Assembly: GCA_902465425.1 (NCBI GenBank)
Contig: CABQNA010000014.1
Coordinates: 1 to 14,919, forward strand
DNA: 14,919 bases
From: an uncultured Collinsella sp.
Lineage (GTDB): Bacteria > Actinomycetota > Coriobacteriia > Coriobacteriales > Coriobacteriaceae
Reading direction: 5' to 3'
Both the position numbers and the translations under genes were made by a program. Below, piece by piece: positions 1 through 7,625 of the stretch (its first letter is position 1; the number at the start of each line of letters is the position of its first letter). The notes beneath the pieces are model-generated. The model saw only the letters and a list, made by a program, of their open reading frames with translations, was not told the origin of the DNA and searched no databases.

Positions 1-1
1 C

Positions 2-2212
2 TTTGACTACATCGTCTTCGATGACACACACTTCCGCGAGGACCTGCAGTGGGCCGACGCCGTGCCCATGTTCGAGCGCCTGATTGCCCTGTGCGCCGAG
101 CACGGCCTGGAGTTTGGCGTCAAGCTCACCAATACCTTCCCCGTCGACGTGACCAGGGACGAGTTGCCCTCCACCGAGATGTACATGTCCGGCCGTTCGC
201 TGTTCTCGCTGACCATCGAGGCCGCCCGTCGCATTACCGAGCAGTTCGATGGTAAGCTGCGTATCAGCTACTCCGGCGGTGCCACGGTCTACAACATCCG
301 TGCTCTGTACGATGCCGGCATTTGGCCCGTTACCTTGGCGACCGACGTGCTCAAGCCCGGTGGCTACGAGCGCTTTAGCCAGATGGCCGGCGAGTTTGCC
401 GACCTGGACGGCAAGCCGTTTGAGGGCGTCTCTCTCGAGGCCGCGACTGCGATCCAGACCGACTCGCTCACCAACCCGCTCTACAAGAAGCCGCTGCGCC
501 CGCTGCCCGACCGCAAGGTCGCCGGCAAGAGCCCGCTTTCCGACTGCTTTACCACGCCGTGCCGCACGAGCTGCCCCATCCAGCAGGATATTCCCGCCTA
601 TCTGGCGGCTGTTGACGAGGGCCGCTTCGAGGACGCGCTCAACATCATCATCGAGCGCAACGCCCTGCCGTTTATCACCGGCACCATCTGCCCGCATCCC
701 TGCGGCCGTGCCTGCGAGCGTGCATTTTACGAGCCCGAGGGCGCCCAGATCCGCGCCAGCAAGCTCAAGGCCGCCCGCGAGGCCATGACCGCCGTGCTGC
801 CCAAGCTGCGCGCCCAGGCCATCGCAAACGACGGCGAGCGCAATGTTGCCGTTATCGGCGGCGGCCCGGCCGGCCTGGCGACGGCGTTCTTCCTGACGCG
901 TGCCGGCGTGCCCGTCACCATCTTTGAGGCCCGCGATTCGCTCGGCGGCGTGGTCCGTCACGTGATCCCCGAGTTCCGTATCGCCAGCGACGATATCTCC
1001 CACGATGCCGAGCTCTGCTTGGCCTTTGGCGCCAAGGTGCAGCTCAACGCTCGCGTGGATTCCATTGACGAGCTCAAGGCCCAGGGCTTTACCGACGTGG
1101 TCGTGGCCACCGGTGCCTGGATGCCCGGCTCTGCGGGCTTGGGCGAGGGCGCCGAGTTCGATGTGCTGGAGTTCCTCGAGGCCGCCAAGAAGGGCGAGAA
1201 GCTCGAGCTGGGCGAGGACGTCGTGGTCATTGGCGCCGGAAACACCGCCATGGATGCTGCCCGCGTGGCCAAGCGCCTGGCCGGCGTGAAGAGCGTGCGC
1301 CTGGTGTATCGCCGCACCAAGAAGCAGATGCCCGCTGACGAGGAAGAGCTTGATCTTGCTCTTGCCGACGGCGTTGAGTTCTGCGAGCTGCTGGCGCCCA
1401 AGGCGCTCAACGGTGCCGTGCTGACCTGCGACGTTATGGAGCTTGGCGAGCCGGATGCAAGCGGCCGTCGCAGCCCCGTCGCCACGGGCGAGACCGTCGA
1501 GCTTTCCGCCACCACGGTGATCTGCGCCGTGGGCGAGGGCATCGATGCCAGCCTGTACGATGCCGCGGGCGTCGAGCACGACCGTCGCGGCCGCCTTGCC
1601 GCCACCTCCACCGGCGTCGAGGGCGTCTGGGCTGCGGGCGACTGCCGTCGCGGTCCTGCCACCGTGGTCGAGGCTATCGCCGATGCCGCCGAGGTCGCCC
1701 GTGCCATCGCCGGTGTGGACTTTAACAAGTACGCCGACCAGAATGCTCAGGCCGGCCGCGAGGACACCTGCTACGAGCGCAAGGGGTCGCTGTGCCGCGA
1801 CAAGCGCAACTGCACCAAGACCCGCTGCCTGGGCTGCGGCTCGGTGTGCGAGGTCTGCTGCGACGTGTGCCCCAATCGCGCCAACGTGGCAATTAAGGTG
1901 CCGGGTCTCGCCAAGCATCAGGTCGTCCATGTCGACGGCATGTGCAACGAGTGCGGCAACTGCGCCGTGTTCTGCCCCTACCAGGAGGGTCGTCCCTACA
2001 AGGACAAGCTCACCCTGTTCTGGAGCGAGGAGGACATGGAGAACTCCGAGAACGAGGGCTTCCTGGCCGTGGACGAGGACCACTTTAAGGTTCGCGTCGC
2101 CGGCACGGTCCGCACCGTCTCGGTCGATGCTGTCAACACCGGTCTTCCCGAGGCCGTCCGCCTGACCATCAAGGCTGTGCGCGACAACTATTCGTACCTT
2201 CTTAAGAAATAG
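2..2212 (+). CDS. ygfK: YgfK-like FAD/Fe-S oxidoreductase (putative selenate reductase/purine-catabolism subunit), 5' truncated
   Basis: The reading frame is open from base 2 with no stop, so the gene begins outside the window; the GTG at 62 is internal. About 736 codons are present. E. coli YgfK is about 1030 aa, so roughly 300 N-terminal residues are missing. Visible in order: a TIM-barrel dihydroorotate-dehydrogenase-like part (KLTNTFPV near 122-145, SGGATVYNIR near 272-301), a GltD/DPD-like Cys segment CFTTPCRTSCPIQQDIP (545-595), an FAD Rossmann motif VIGGGPAG (851-874), an NAD(P)H motif VIGAGNTAMDAA (1226-1261), and a C-terminal two-cluster ferredoxin region (Cys-rich 1769-1885; CNECGNCAVFCP 1942-1977). 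The family is cytoplasmic and is linked to molybdenum hydroxylases and anaerobic purine breakdown. It is first in a three-gene operon, 11 nt before the ferredoxin. The real substrate is unknown; 'selenate reductase' is a family name only. Confidence 0.9.
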   Translation, partial: FDYIVFDDTHFREDLQWADAVPMFERLIALCAEHGLEFGVKLTNTFPVDVTRDELPSTEMYMSGRSLFSLTIEAARRITEQFDGKLRISYSGGATVYNIRALYDAGIWPVTLATDVLKPGGYERFSQMAGEFADLDGKPFEGVSLEAATAIQTDSLTNPLYKKPLRPLPDRKVAGKSPLSDCFTTPCRTSCPIQQDIPAYLAAVDEGRFEDALNIIIERNALPFITGTICPHPCGRACERAFYEPEGAQIRASKLKAAREAMTAVLPKLRAQAIANDGERNVAVIGGGPAGLATAFFLTRAGVPVTIFEARDSLGGVVRHVIPEFRIASDDISHDAELCLAFGAKVQLNARVDSIDELKAQGFTDVVVATGAWMPGSAGLGEGAEFDVLEFLEAAKKGEKLELGEDVVVIGAGNTAMDAARVAKRLAGVKSVRLVYRRTKKQMPADEEELDLALADGVEFCELLAPKALNGAVLTCDVMELGEPDASGRRSPVATGETVELSATTVICAVGEGIDASLYDAAGVEHDRRGRLAATSTGVEGVWAAGDCRRGPATVVEAIADAAEVARAIAGVDFNKYADQNAQAGREDTCYERKGSLCRDKRNCTKTRCLGCGSVCEVCCDVCPNRANVAIKVPGLAKHQVVHVDGMCNECGNCAVFCPYQEGRPYKDKLTLFWSEEDMENSENEGFLAVDEDHFKVRVAGTVRTVSVDAVNTGLPEAVRLTIKAVRDNYSYLLKK

Positions 2213-2223
2213 GCGAGTCTCTT

Positions 2224-2703
2224 ATGGCCAAATCCATTCAACATAACGTGGCCTACGTTGCCTGCGGAAGCGGTTGTGCCTCCGCAGGCGGCGACGCCCG
2301 CTGCAGCGAAGGCTGCATTGGCTGTGGCGCCTGCGTCACGGCCTGCCCCCACGGTGCCATTGCGCTGGTCGATGGCATCGCCCGCGTGGATCGCTCCAAG
2401 TGCACGGGCTGCGGCCTGTGCGGCATGGCGTGCCCGCAGCGCGTGATTGCCTTCGTCCCCGGCTACCAGAATATCCTGGTGCGCTGCAACAACACCGATA
2501 AGGGCGCCATTGCCCGCAAGATCTGCGACACGAGCTGCATCGGTTGCGGCATGTGCGCTAAAAAGTGCCCTGCCGGCGCTATCCGCATCGAGGACAACTG
2601 CGCCCATATCGACGGCGTGGACTGCCTGTCGTGCGGCATGTGCGCCGTCGTCTGCCCGCATGGCGCCATCCACGACCGCACCGGCATCGCCGCCGGCGTG
2701 TAG
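2224..2703 (+). CDS. RnfB-like polyferredoxin with four [4Fe-4S] cluster motifs
   Basis: This 159-aa cytoplasmic electron carrier has four CxxCxxCxxxCP-type motifs: CIGCGACVTACP (33-44), CTGCGLCGMACP (60-71), CIGCGMCAKKCP (104-115) and CLSCGMCAVVCP (134-145). Between the second and third pairs is the segment VRCNNTDKG...C that is typical of the C-terminal half of RnfB. The N-terminal RnfB membrane anchor and its Cys cluster are absent; a short Cys-containing stretch (residues 14-27) comes instead. The ATG at 2224 is the only good start; the upstream Shine-Dalgarno (AGGCGAG) is weak, so translational coupling to ygfK, 11 nt away, is likely. Placed between YgfK and XDH, it probably shuttles electrons between them; this is inferred from gene order, not shown by sequence. 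Confidence 0.9.
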   Translation: MAKSIQHNVAYVACGSGCASAGGDARCSEGCIGCGACVTACPHGAIALVDGIARVDRSKCTGCGLCGMACPQRVIAFVPGYQNILVRCNNTDKGAIARKICDTSCIGCGMCAKKCPAGAIRIEDNCAHIDGVDCLSCGMCAVVCPHGAIHDRTGIAAGV

Positions 2704-2715
2704 AAGGGAATCACC

Positions 2716-5493
2716 ATGGCACAGGAATTCACTTTTACCGTTAACGGCGTCGAGCGCACGACGACCCAAAACAAACCGCTGCTGCGCTACCTGCGCGACG
2801 ACCTGCATATCCATTCCGCCAAGGACGGCTGCTCCGAAGGTGCTTGCGGTACCTGCACCATCCATGTGGACGGTGCGGCCGTCAAGGCGTGCGTGCTGAC
2901 CACCGCTCTTGCCGCCGGCCGCAACATTGTGACCGTCGAGGGCCTGCCCGAGGACGTGCGCGAGGCCTTTGTGTACGCCTTTGGCGCCGTGGGCGCCGTG
3001 CAGTGCGGGTTTTGCATTCCCGGCATGGTCATGGCGGGTGCAGCGCTCATCGCCGAGGACCCCGAGCCCACCGAGGAGCAGATCAAGTACGCCATTCGCG
3101 GTAACGTCTGCCGCTGCACCGGCTACAAAAAGATTATCGAGGGCATCTCGCTGGCCGCTGCGGTGCTCCGCGGCGAAAAGCAGATCGACGAGGACCTGGA
3201 GCGCGGCGACGACTACGGCGTGGGCAAGCGCGCCTTCCGTATCGACGTGCGCAAGAAGGTGCTCGGCGAGGGCAAGTATCCTGACGACATCGACGAGCTT
3301 GATCAGCCGGGCCTGACCTATGCCAGCGCCGTGCGCTCCAAGTATCCGCGCGCCCGCGTGCTCTCCATCGACACCTCCAAGGCCGAGGCCCTGCCCGGTG
3401 TGGTGGGCATCCTGCGCGCCGAGGACGTGCCGGTCAACCAGGTCGGCCACCTTATCCAGGACTGGGATGTCATGATCGCCCAGGGCGATATCACCCGCTG
3501 CGTGGGTGACGCCATCGTGCTGGTGGTTGCCGAGGACGAAGCGACACTCGAGAAGGCCAAGAAGCTCGTAAAGATCGATTACGAGCCGCTGGAGCCCGTG
3601 CGTAACATTGTCGAGGCCAAGGCTGCCGACGCCCCGCGCCTGCATGACAGCTTCTTTGCCTTTGGCAACACGGTGGAGCTCAAGGACAACGTGTGCCAGA
3701 GCCGTCACGTGACGCGCGGCGACGCCGCCAAGGCGCTGGCAGAGAGCGCGTTTACCGTAACGCAGCGCTTTACCACGCCCTTTACCGAGCATGCCTTCTT
3801 GGAGCCCGAGTGCGCCGTCGCCTTCCCGTACAAGAACGGCGTCAAGGTGCAGTCGACCGACCAGGGTGCCTACGACACGCGCAAAGAGTGTGCCCACATG
3901 TTTGGCTGGGACAACGAACCCGAGCGTGTGGTCGTCGAGACCATGCTTGTGGGTGGCGGCTTTGGCGGCAAGGAGGACGTGTCCATCCAGCATCTGGCCG
4001 CGCTCGCCGCATATAAGTTCCAGCGTCCTGTGAAGTGCAAGCTCACTCGTGCCGAGTCGCTCGCTTTCCATCCCAAGCGCCACGCCATGGACGGCACCTT
4101 TACGCTGGGTTGCGACGCCGAGGGCAACTTTACCGGTCTGGATTGCGAGATCAATTTTGATACCGGCGCCTACGCATCGCTGTGCGGCCCGGTGCTCGAG
4201 CGCGCCTGCACGCATGCCGTCGGCCCCTACAAGTACCAGAACACCGACATTCGCGGTTTTGGCTACTACACCAATAACCCGCCCGCCGGTGCGTACCGCG
4301 GCTTTGGCGTGTGCCAGTCCGAGTTTGCGCTCGAGAGCCTGATCGACCTGCTGGCAGAGAAGGTCGGCCTGGATCCGTGGGAGATTCGCTACCGCAACGC
4401 CATCGAGCCGGGCGAGATTCTGCCCAACGGTCAGATTGCCGACTGCTCCACGGCGCTGAAGGAGACGCTGCTCGAGGTCAAGGATGCCTACTACGCGCAT
4501 CCCGGCCACGCCGGCATTGCCTGCGCCATGAAGAACGCCGGCGTGGGCGTGGGCCTGCCCGATGCCGGCCGTTGCAAGATTCGCGTCGAGGATGGCCGCG
4601 CCGTGGTCTATGCCGCCACATCCGACATCGGCCAGGGCTGCAACACCGTCTTTTTGCAGGACGTTGCCGAGGCATGCGGTCTGCCGCTTCGCTGCATCGC
4701 CAACGGTGAGTGCTCCACCGAGAACGCTCCCGACTCCGGCACCACGTCTGGCTCGCGTCAGACGGTCGTGACCGGCGAGGCCGTGCGCGGTGCCGCCTTC
4801 CTGCTGCGCGATGCCATGGTCGGCATCGAGGCCGGCAAGCCTGCGCCCGATGCTCCCGTGAACGCGCATGGCGACGGCATCAAGATCGAGTACGACGACG
4901 GCCGCGCCTACCAGCTGCGCACGCAGGAACTCGTCGCCGGCCAGGGTATGCATCCTCAGGATCCCGCGACCGCCATCAAGGCGCTCGAGGGCTGCGAGTT
5001 TGGCTACGTGTATCTGGAGCCGACCGACAAGCTGGGCGCCGACGTTCCCAACCCCAAGAGCCACATCTGCTACGGTTTTGCCACACATGTGGTCATTCTG
5101 GATGATGACGGCCGCGTGAGCGAGGTCTATGCCGCACATGATTCCGGCAAGGTGGTCAACCCCATCTCCATCCAGGGTCAGATCGAAGGCGGCGTGCTCA
5201 TGGGTATGGGCTATGCGCTTACCGAGGACTGGCCGCTCAAGGACTGTGTACCCCAGGCAAGGTACGGTACGCTCGGGCTGTTCCGTGCGCCCGAGATTCC
5301 GGATATCCATGCCATCTACGTGGAGAAGGACGAGCTGCTGCCCGTGGCATATGGCGGCAAGGGCATCGGCGAGATCGCAACGATTCCCACGGCGCCCGCC
5401 GTACAGAACGCCTACCGCGCGTTTGACGGCAAGCTGCGTCCAAATCTGCCCATGGTGGATACGCCCTACAGCCGCGTCCGCAACCGCGGGTAG
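2716..5493 (+). CDS. Selenium-dependent-type xanthine dehydrogenase, fused 2Fe-2S and molybdopterin subunits
   Basis: The 925-aa protein is a xanthine oxidase-family molybdenum hydroxylase that oxidises a purine or similar N-heterocycle with water as oxygen source. The N-terminal domain (1-165) has plant-type 2Fe-2S ligands C39, C44, C47, C59 and a second 2Fe-2S set C97, C100, C132, C134 (CGFC...CRCTGY). The molybdopterin domain carries GGGFGGKED (about 413-421), GAYRGFG (about 525-531), SDIGQG (636-641) and the catalytic glutamate E886 in GGKGIGEIAT. There is no FAD domain, so an external flavoprotein, probably YgfK, must accept the electrons. The C-terminus (PMVDTPYSR) and overall layout resemble the Se-dependent XDH family rather than E. 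coli XdhD, whose N-terminal Cys residues are degenerate. There is no in-frame TGA: selenium in this family is a labile cofactor ligand, so Se dependence cannot be read here. The ATG at 2716 has AGAAGGG 6 nt upstream. Confidence 0.9.
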   Translation: MAQEFTFTVNGVERTTTQNKPLLRYLRDDLHIHSAKDGCSEGACGTCTIHVDGAAVKACVLTTALAAGRNIVTVEGLPEDVREAFVYAFGAVGAVQCGFCIPGMVMAGAALIAEDPEPTEEQIKYAIRGNVCRCTGYKKIIEGISLAAAVLRGEKQIDEDLERGDDYGVGKRAFRIDVRKKVLGEGKYPDDIDELDQPGLTYASAVRSKYPRARVLSIDTSKAEALPGVVGILRAEDVPVNQVGHLIQDWDVMIAQGDITRCVGDAIVLVVAEDEATLEKAKKLVKIDYEPLEPVRNIVEAKAADAPRLHDSFFAFGNTVELKDNVCQSRHVTRGDAAKALAESAFTVTQRFTTPFTEHAFLEPECAVAFPYKNGVKVQSTDQGAYDTRKECAHMFGWDNEPERVVVETMLVGGGFGGKEDVSIQHLAALAAYKFQRPVKCKLTRAESLAFHPKRHAMDGTFTLGCDAEGNFTGLDCEINFDTGAYASLCGPVLERACTHAVGPYKYQNTDIRGFGYYTNNPPAGAYRGFGVCQSEFALESLIDLLAEKVGLDPWEIRYRNAIEPGEILPNGQIADCSTALKETLLEVKDAYYAHPGHAGIACAMKNAGVGVGLPDAGRCKIRVEDGRAVVYAATSDIGQGCNTVFLQDVAEACGLPLRCIANGECSTENAPDSGTTSGSRQTVVTGEAVRGAAFLLRDAMVGIEAGKPAPDAPVNAHGDGIKIEYDDGRAYQLRTQELVAGQGMHPQDPATAIKALEGCEFGYVYLEPTDKLGADVPNPKSHICYGFATHVVILDDDGRVSEVYAAHDSGKVVNPISIQGQIEGGVLMGMGYALTEDWPLKDCVPQARYGTLGLFRAPEIPDIHAIYVEKDELLPVAYGGKGIGEIATIPTAPAVQNAYRAFDGKLRPNLPMVDTPYSRVRNRG

Positions 5494-5562
5494 GGTAGAG
5501 CGCGGGCGGCCATTGCTGACGAGCTGTTCGCACTCAACATCAACTGCATATGCTGCGCCTTT

Positions 5563-5597
5563 GGCCCCGGCTCCATCGCGAGTCGGGGCCTTTTGTT
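5563..5597 (+). terminator. Rho-independent terminator of the ygfK-ferredoxin-xdh operon
   Basis: An 11-bp stem (GGCCCCGGCTC / GAGTCGGGGCC, one G-U wobble) with a 6-nt loop CATCGC is followed by TTTTGTTT. It lies 70 nt after the xdh stop and ends the operon before the repeat array. Confidence 0.9.
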
Positions 5598-5614
5598 TGG
5601 AGCGCCTCCGCATG

Positions 5615-5945
5615 CGGAAACTGCGTCCCAGAATTTCGCTTCAGAGTGGGATGCCGTTTCCGGCTGAACCCTCTGGCGGAAAGTTCATCCCAGAATTGAC
5701 GCTCGGAGTGGGACACAGTTTCCGGATGGAACCTCAGCGGAAATTGCGTCCCAGTTTGAGCGTCTATTCCGGGATGTAGTTTCCGCTGGGCGCTTCAGCC
5801 GGAAAGCGTGTCCCGTTCTGGGCCTTGATTCCGGGACACGGTTTCCGCTAGGTATGCCATATGGAAGGCGCATCCCATTCTGAGCACTCAATCTGAGATA
5901 TGGTTTCCGCGGTGCCGCCAACTGGAAAGTGTGCCCCAGTTTGAT
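5615..5945. repeat. Array A: five palindromic repeat units plus one half unit, period 61-62 bp
   Basis: Units start with CGGAAA or a variant at 5615, 5677, 5738, 5800, 5862 and 5923 (spacings 62, 61, 62, 62, 61). Each unit is about 48 bp: a left arm like CGGAAACTGCGTCCCAGAAT, a short centre, and a right arm that is its reverse complement (AGTGGGATGCCGTTTCCGG), then a 13-14 nt linker. The fifth unit is degenerate and the sixth is only a left arm, ending about 30 nt before the stop of the - strand gene at 5974. The period is not a multiple of three and no frame carries a repeated peptide, so it is non-coding. The gap 5494-5973 holds nothing else apart from the terminator. Confidence 0.9.
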
Positions 5946-5973
5946 GGGCAGGCGGGCATAAGCTCAACAGCTC

Positions 5974-6972
5974 CTACAGGTCCACCTCGTTGAGCCATGT
6001 CGGCAGCGCGGTCTGCCGGATGCCTGCCGTCTGTAGCTTTTTGGCGAGCACTCCTGCCGAGCGGACCTCGCTGATGGTAAAGCGCAGCAGAGGGTGACCG
6101 TAGAGCGATAGGTGCGCCTCGCGCTGTCGTTCGGCAACGAGCGCCTCGGCGGTGGTGCGTCCGGCCAGCATGGTCTGGTCGGTATATTTGATGAGCCCGT
6201 CGAGCTCGCCCAGCGTGAGTTCCCGCGCCTGGCGCTCCCAGGCAAAGTCCGTTCGTATGGGCTTGGCCGAATTGAAGGGGTCCGTCAGCTCGTATTGAAG
6301 CCAATCGGGCGCAAAGCCCGTCTCGATCATGACGGCTCGGGCGACCGATTCCCCGCCGCTCTCGGCGCGGGCGTCGGCATATCGAAGCGTTGTGAGAGCC
6401 GTACGAATCGCGTGACCATTGCGGGCAGTTGCTCGTTGCTCGACGGCCTCCATCAGCTGTTCCCGCACAAGGACGAGCTTTGAGATCGCCGAATCGGCAA
6501 TGGGCATGCCGTCGGCAAAACCAGTTTGCAGCAGGCAATCTGTGGCCGTTTGGTTGGGCGGCGTTACCGATATGCCGGCTCTGCGTATTGCTCCGGCCGG
6601 CTCAATCTGGTGCCGCTGAATATGTGCGCCCGGACGAGCCGACGGCTTTGTCGAGCTGCAGACATGCACAACATTCAGGTGCCGCCACGAGGCCTCGAGC
6701 CCCAGCAGGCAAGCTGCCGAAAACGAGCAGAACGTCCAATCGGGATGGATGATCGCAAGGGCGCGGATAATCTCGCAATGGCGTTGCGCTCGGTTGAGTT
6801 CATCCCAGCGCGTTTTTCGCGCAAACAACCCCGACATGGGCGAGACAACCGTGCCGCCGGTGCGCCGAAGGAGCGCTTTTCGGATCGCCGTGCTCGGGGG
6901 AATCAGACAGCGCCCCTCTTGTTCGGCTTGAGTGAGCAGTTGGTCGATGAGCTGGTCATTGCAATGGGTCAT
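5974..6972 (-). CDS. AbiEi-like antitoxin/regulator domain protein with DUF559 (PD-(D/E)XK-like) C-terminus
   Basis: 332 aa, not clearly named. The N-terminal part has the actinobacterial AbiEi-like signature SFSAACLLGL (83-92) followed by GISVTPPNQTATD (133-145) and an ADSAI element (159-163). The C-terminal part looks like DUF559, a Vsr/PD-(D/E)XK-like fold: SGGESVARA (205-213), TDFAW (241-245), GELDGLIKY (255-263) and LYGHPLLRFT (290-299). Candidate catalytic or structural residues are E208, D242, E256, D258 and K262. No AbiEii-type nucleotidyltransferase toxin is adjacent, so it is an orphan. The ATG at 6972 has a strong AGGAGG (6982-6987 on the + strand) 9 nt upstream. It is convergent with xdh, and array A lies between them. 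Family members are often annotated as type IV TA antitoxins or just hypothetical; DNA binding or nuclease activity is inference. Confidence 0.8.
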   Translation of the reverse strand: MTHCNDQLIDQLLTQAEQEGRCLIPPSTAIRKALLRRTGGTVVSPMSGLFARKTRWDELNRAQRHCEIIRALAIIHPDWTFCSFSAACLLGLEASWRHLNVVHVCSSTKPSARPGAHIQRHQIEPAGAIRRAGISVTPPNQTATDCLLQTGFADGMPIADSAISKLVLVREQLMEAVEQRATARNGHAIRTALTTLRYADARAESGGESVARAVMIETGFAPDWLQYELTDPFNSAKPIRTDFAWERQARELTLGELDGLIKYTDQTMLAGRTTAEALVAERQREAHLSLYGHPLLRFTISEVRSAGVLAKKLQTAGIRQTALPTWLNEVDL

Positions 6973-7027
6973 GAGCTACCGCCTCCTTTTGGGTAGCAAA
7001 AACGTATCAGCTGGAACTTGCCGCTCA

Positions 7028-7049
7028 GCTGACCAAAAGCTGACCAAAA
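7028..7049. promoter_or_regulatory. Two tandem 11-bp direct repeats upstream of the AbiEi-like gene, possible operator
   Basis: GCTGACCAAAA occurs twice back to back (7028-7038, 7039-7049), followed by a decayed third copy (TCTAACCA). It lies 56-77 bp upstream of the - strand start at 6972, where an autoregulated AbiEi-type promoter would be expected. A small hairpin GCAGGT/ACCTGC (7059-7075) follows. No convincing -35/-10 pair was found, so the role is a guess. Confidence 0.4.
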
Positions 7050-7267
7050 TCTAACCATGCAGGTAGATGACCTGCTTTTGGCGACATATTTCTTGTTTGA
7101 ATCGGTGGGCGGTAATCGGCGACCGTGAACGGTAGCTGGATATGAAGTCTTGGTAAGTTTCGAGACGTGTACTTTTTGAAAAAGAGCATTCTATCTGCTG
7201 TTTTGTGTTTCTGGATCGCATATTTGAAGGCATGTGATAAGGGCGGCGGACTGTCGCCTTGTATCTG

Positions 7268-7502
7268 CGGAAACTGTGTCCCGGAATCGAGCCGCAGAAT
7301 GGGGCGCGCTTTCCGGATCGCCCTTCAAGCGGAAACTACATCCCAGATTTCGGCCTCAGAGTGGGATGCCGTTTCCAGATCGGGCCTCAAACGGAAACTG
7401 CGTCCCGGAATCGAGCCTCGGGGTGGGACGCACTTTCCGGATGGCATGTTTGGCGGAAGCTACGGCCCAGTTTTTTGCACCAGAACGGGATACATTTTCC
7501 GG
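7268..7502. repeat. Array B: four palindromic repeat units, period exactly 62 bp
   Basis: Units begin at 7268, 7330, 7392 and 7454, each about 49 bp, with arms like CGGAAACTGCGTCCCGGAA and TGGGACGCACTTTCCGG, the same family as array A. A 10-nt core TCGAGCCTCA (with variants) recurs in direct orientation every 31 bp: 7287, 7318, 7349, 7380, 7411. The array lies between the divergent starts of the AbiEi-like gene and the ATPase gene, just upstream of the ATPase promoter. Between 7076 and 7267 I see only a small dyad (ACCGT-GA-ACGGT, 7122-7133) and no gene. Confidence 0.9.
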
Positions 7503-7546
7503 AACGGTCCACGTGCGGCGGTGTATCGCCCCTTTTCGTGCGCCGC

Positions 7547-7618
7547 TTGTCGAATTACGTTATAGCTAGCTATATTATAGGAAGGTACAATATAGCTAGC
7601 TATAACGTAAAGGAAGGA
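7547..7618 (+). promoter_or_regulatory. Promoter and ribosome binding site of the AAA/DUF234 ATPase gene
   Basis: A plausible sigma-70 promoter has -35 TTGTCG (7547-7552), an 18-bp spacer and -10 TATATT (7571-7576). An alternative -10 is TACAAT (7586-7591). The Shine-Dalgarno AAGGAAGG (7610-7617) sits 8 nt before the ATG at 7626. This AT-rich patch stands out from the GC-rich surroundings. Confidence 0.55.
7555..7610. promoter_or_regulatory. Perfect 22-bp inverted repeat (12-bp spacer) over the ATPase promoter, likely operator
   Basis: Arms 7555-7576 and 7589-7610 are exact reverse complements. Each arm contains the self-palindromic 14-mer TATAGCTAGCTATA (7561-7574 and 7591-7604), so the site is also a direct repeat of that dyad at 30 bp, about three helical turns. 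The left copy covers the -10 region and the right copy lies between the start site and the ribosome binding site, a layout suited to a repressor. The regulator is not identified. Confidence 0.75.
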
Positions 7619-7625
7619 TGGCCCT

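Noticed and set aside
958..1728. 256-codon - strand open frame inside ygfK
   Set aside because: Ser/Ala/Thr low-complexity shadow of a clear coding sequence, with no ribosome binding site or family match.
2188..5613. 1141-codon open frame on the - strand opposite xdh
   Set aside because: Its His/Ala/Gly/Leu-rich composition is what the antisense of a GC-rich gene gives; no domain is visible and the + strand frames carry complete, well-recognised proteins.
5615..5945. CRISPR array
   Set aside because: Units are palindromic over their whole length, diverged from each other, and have no unique spacers; no cas genes are present.
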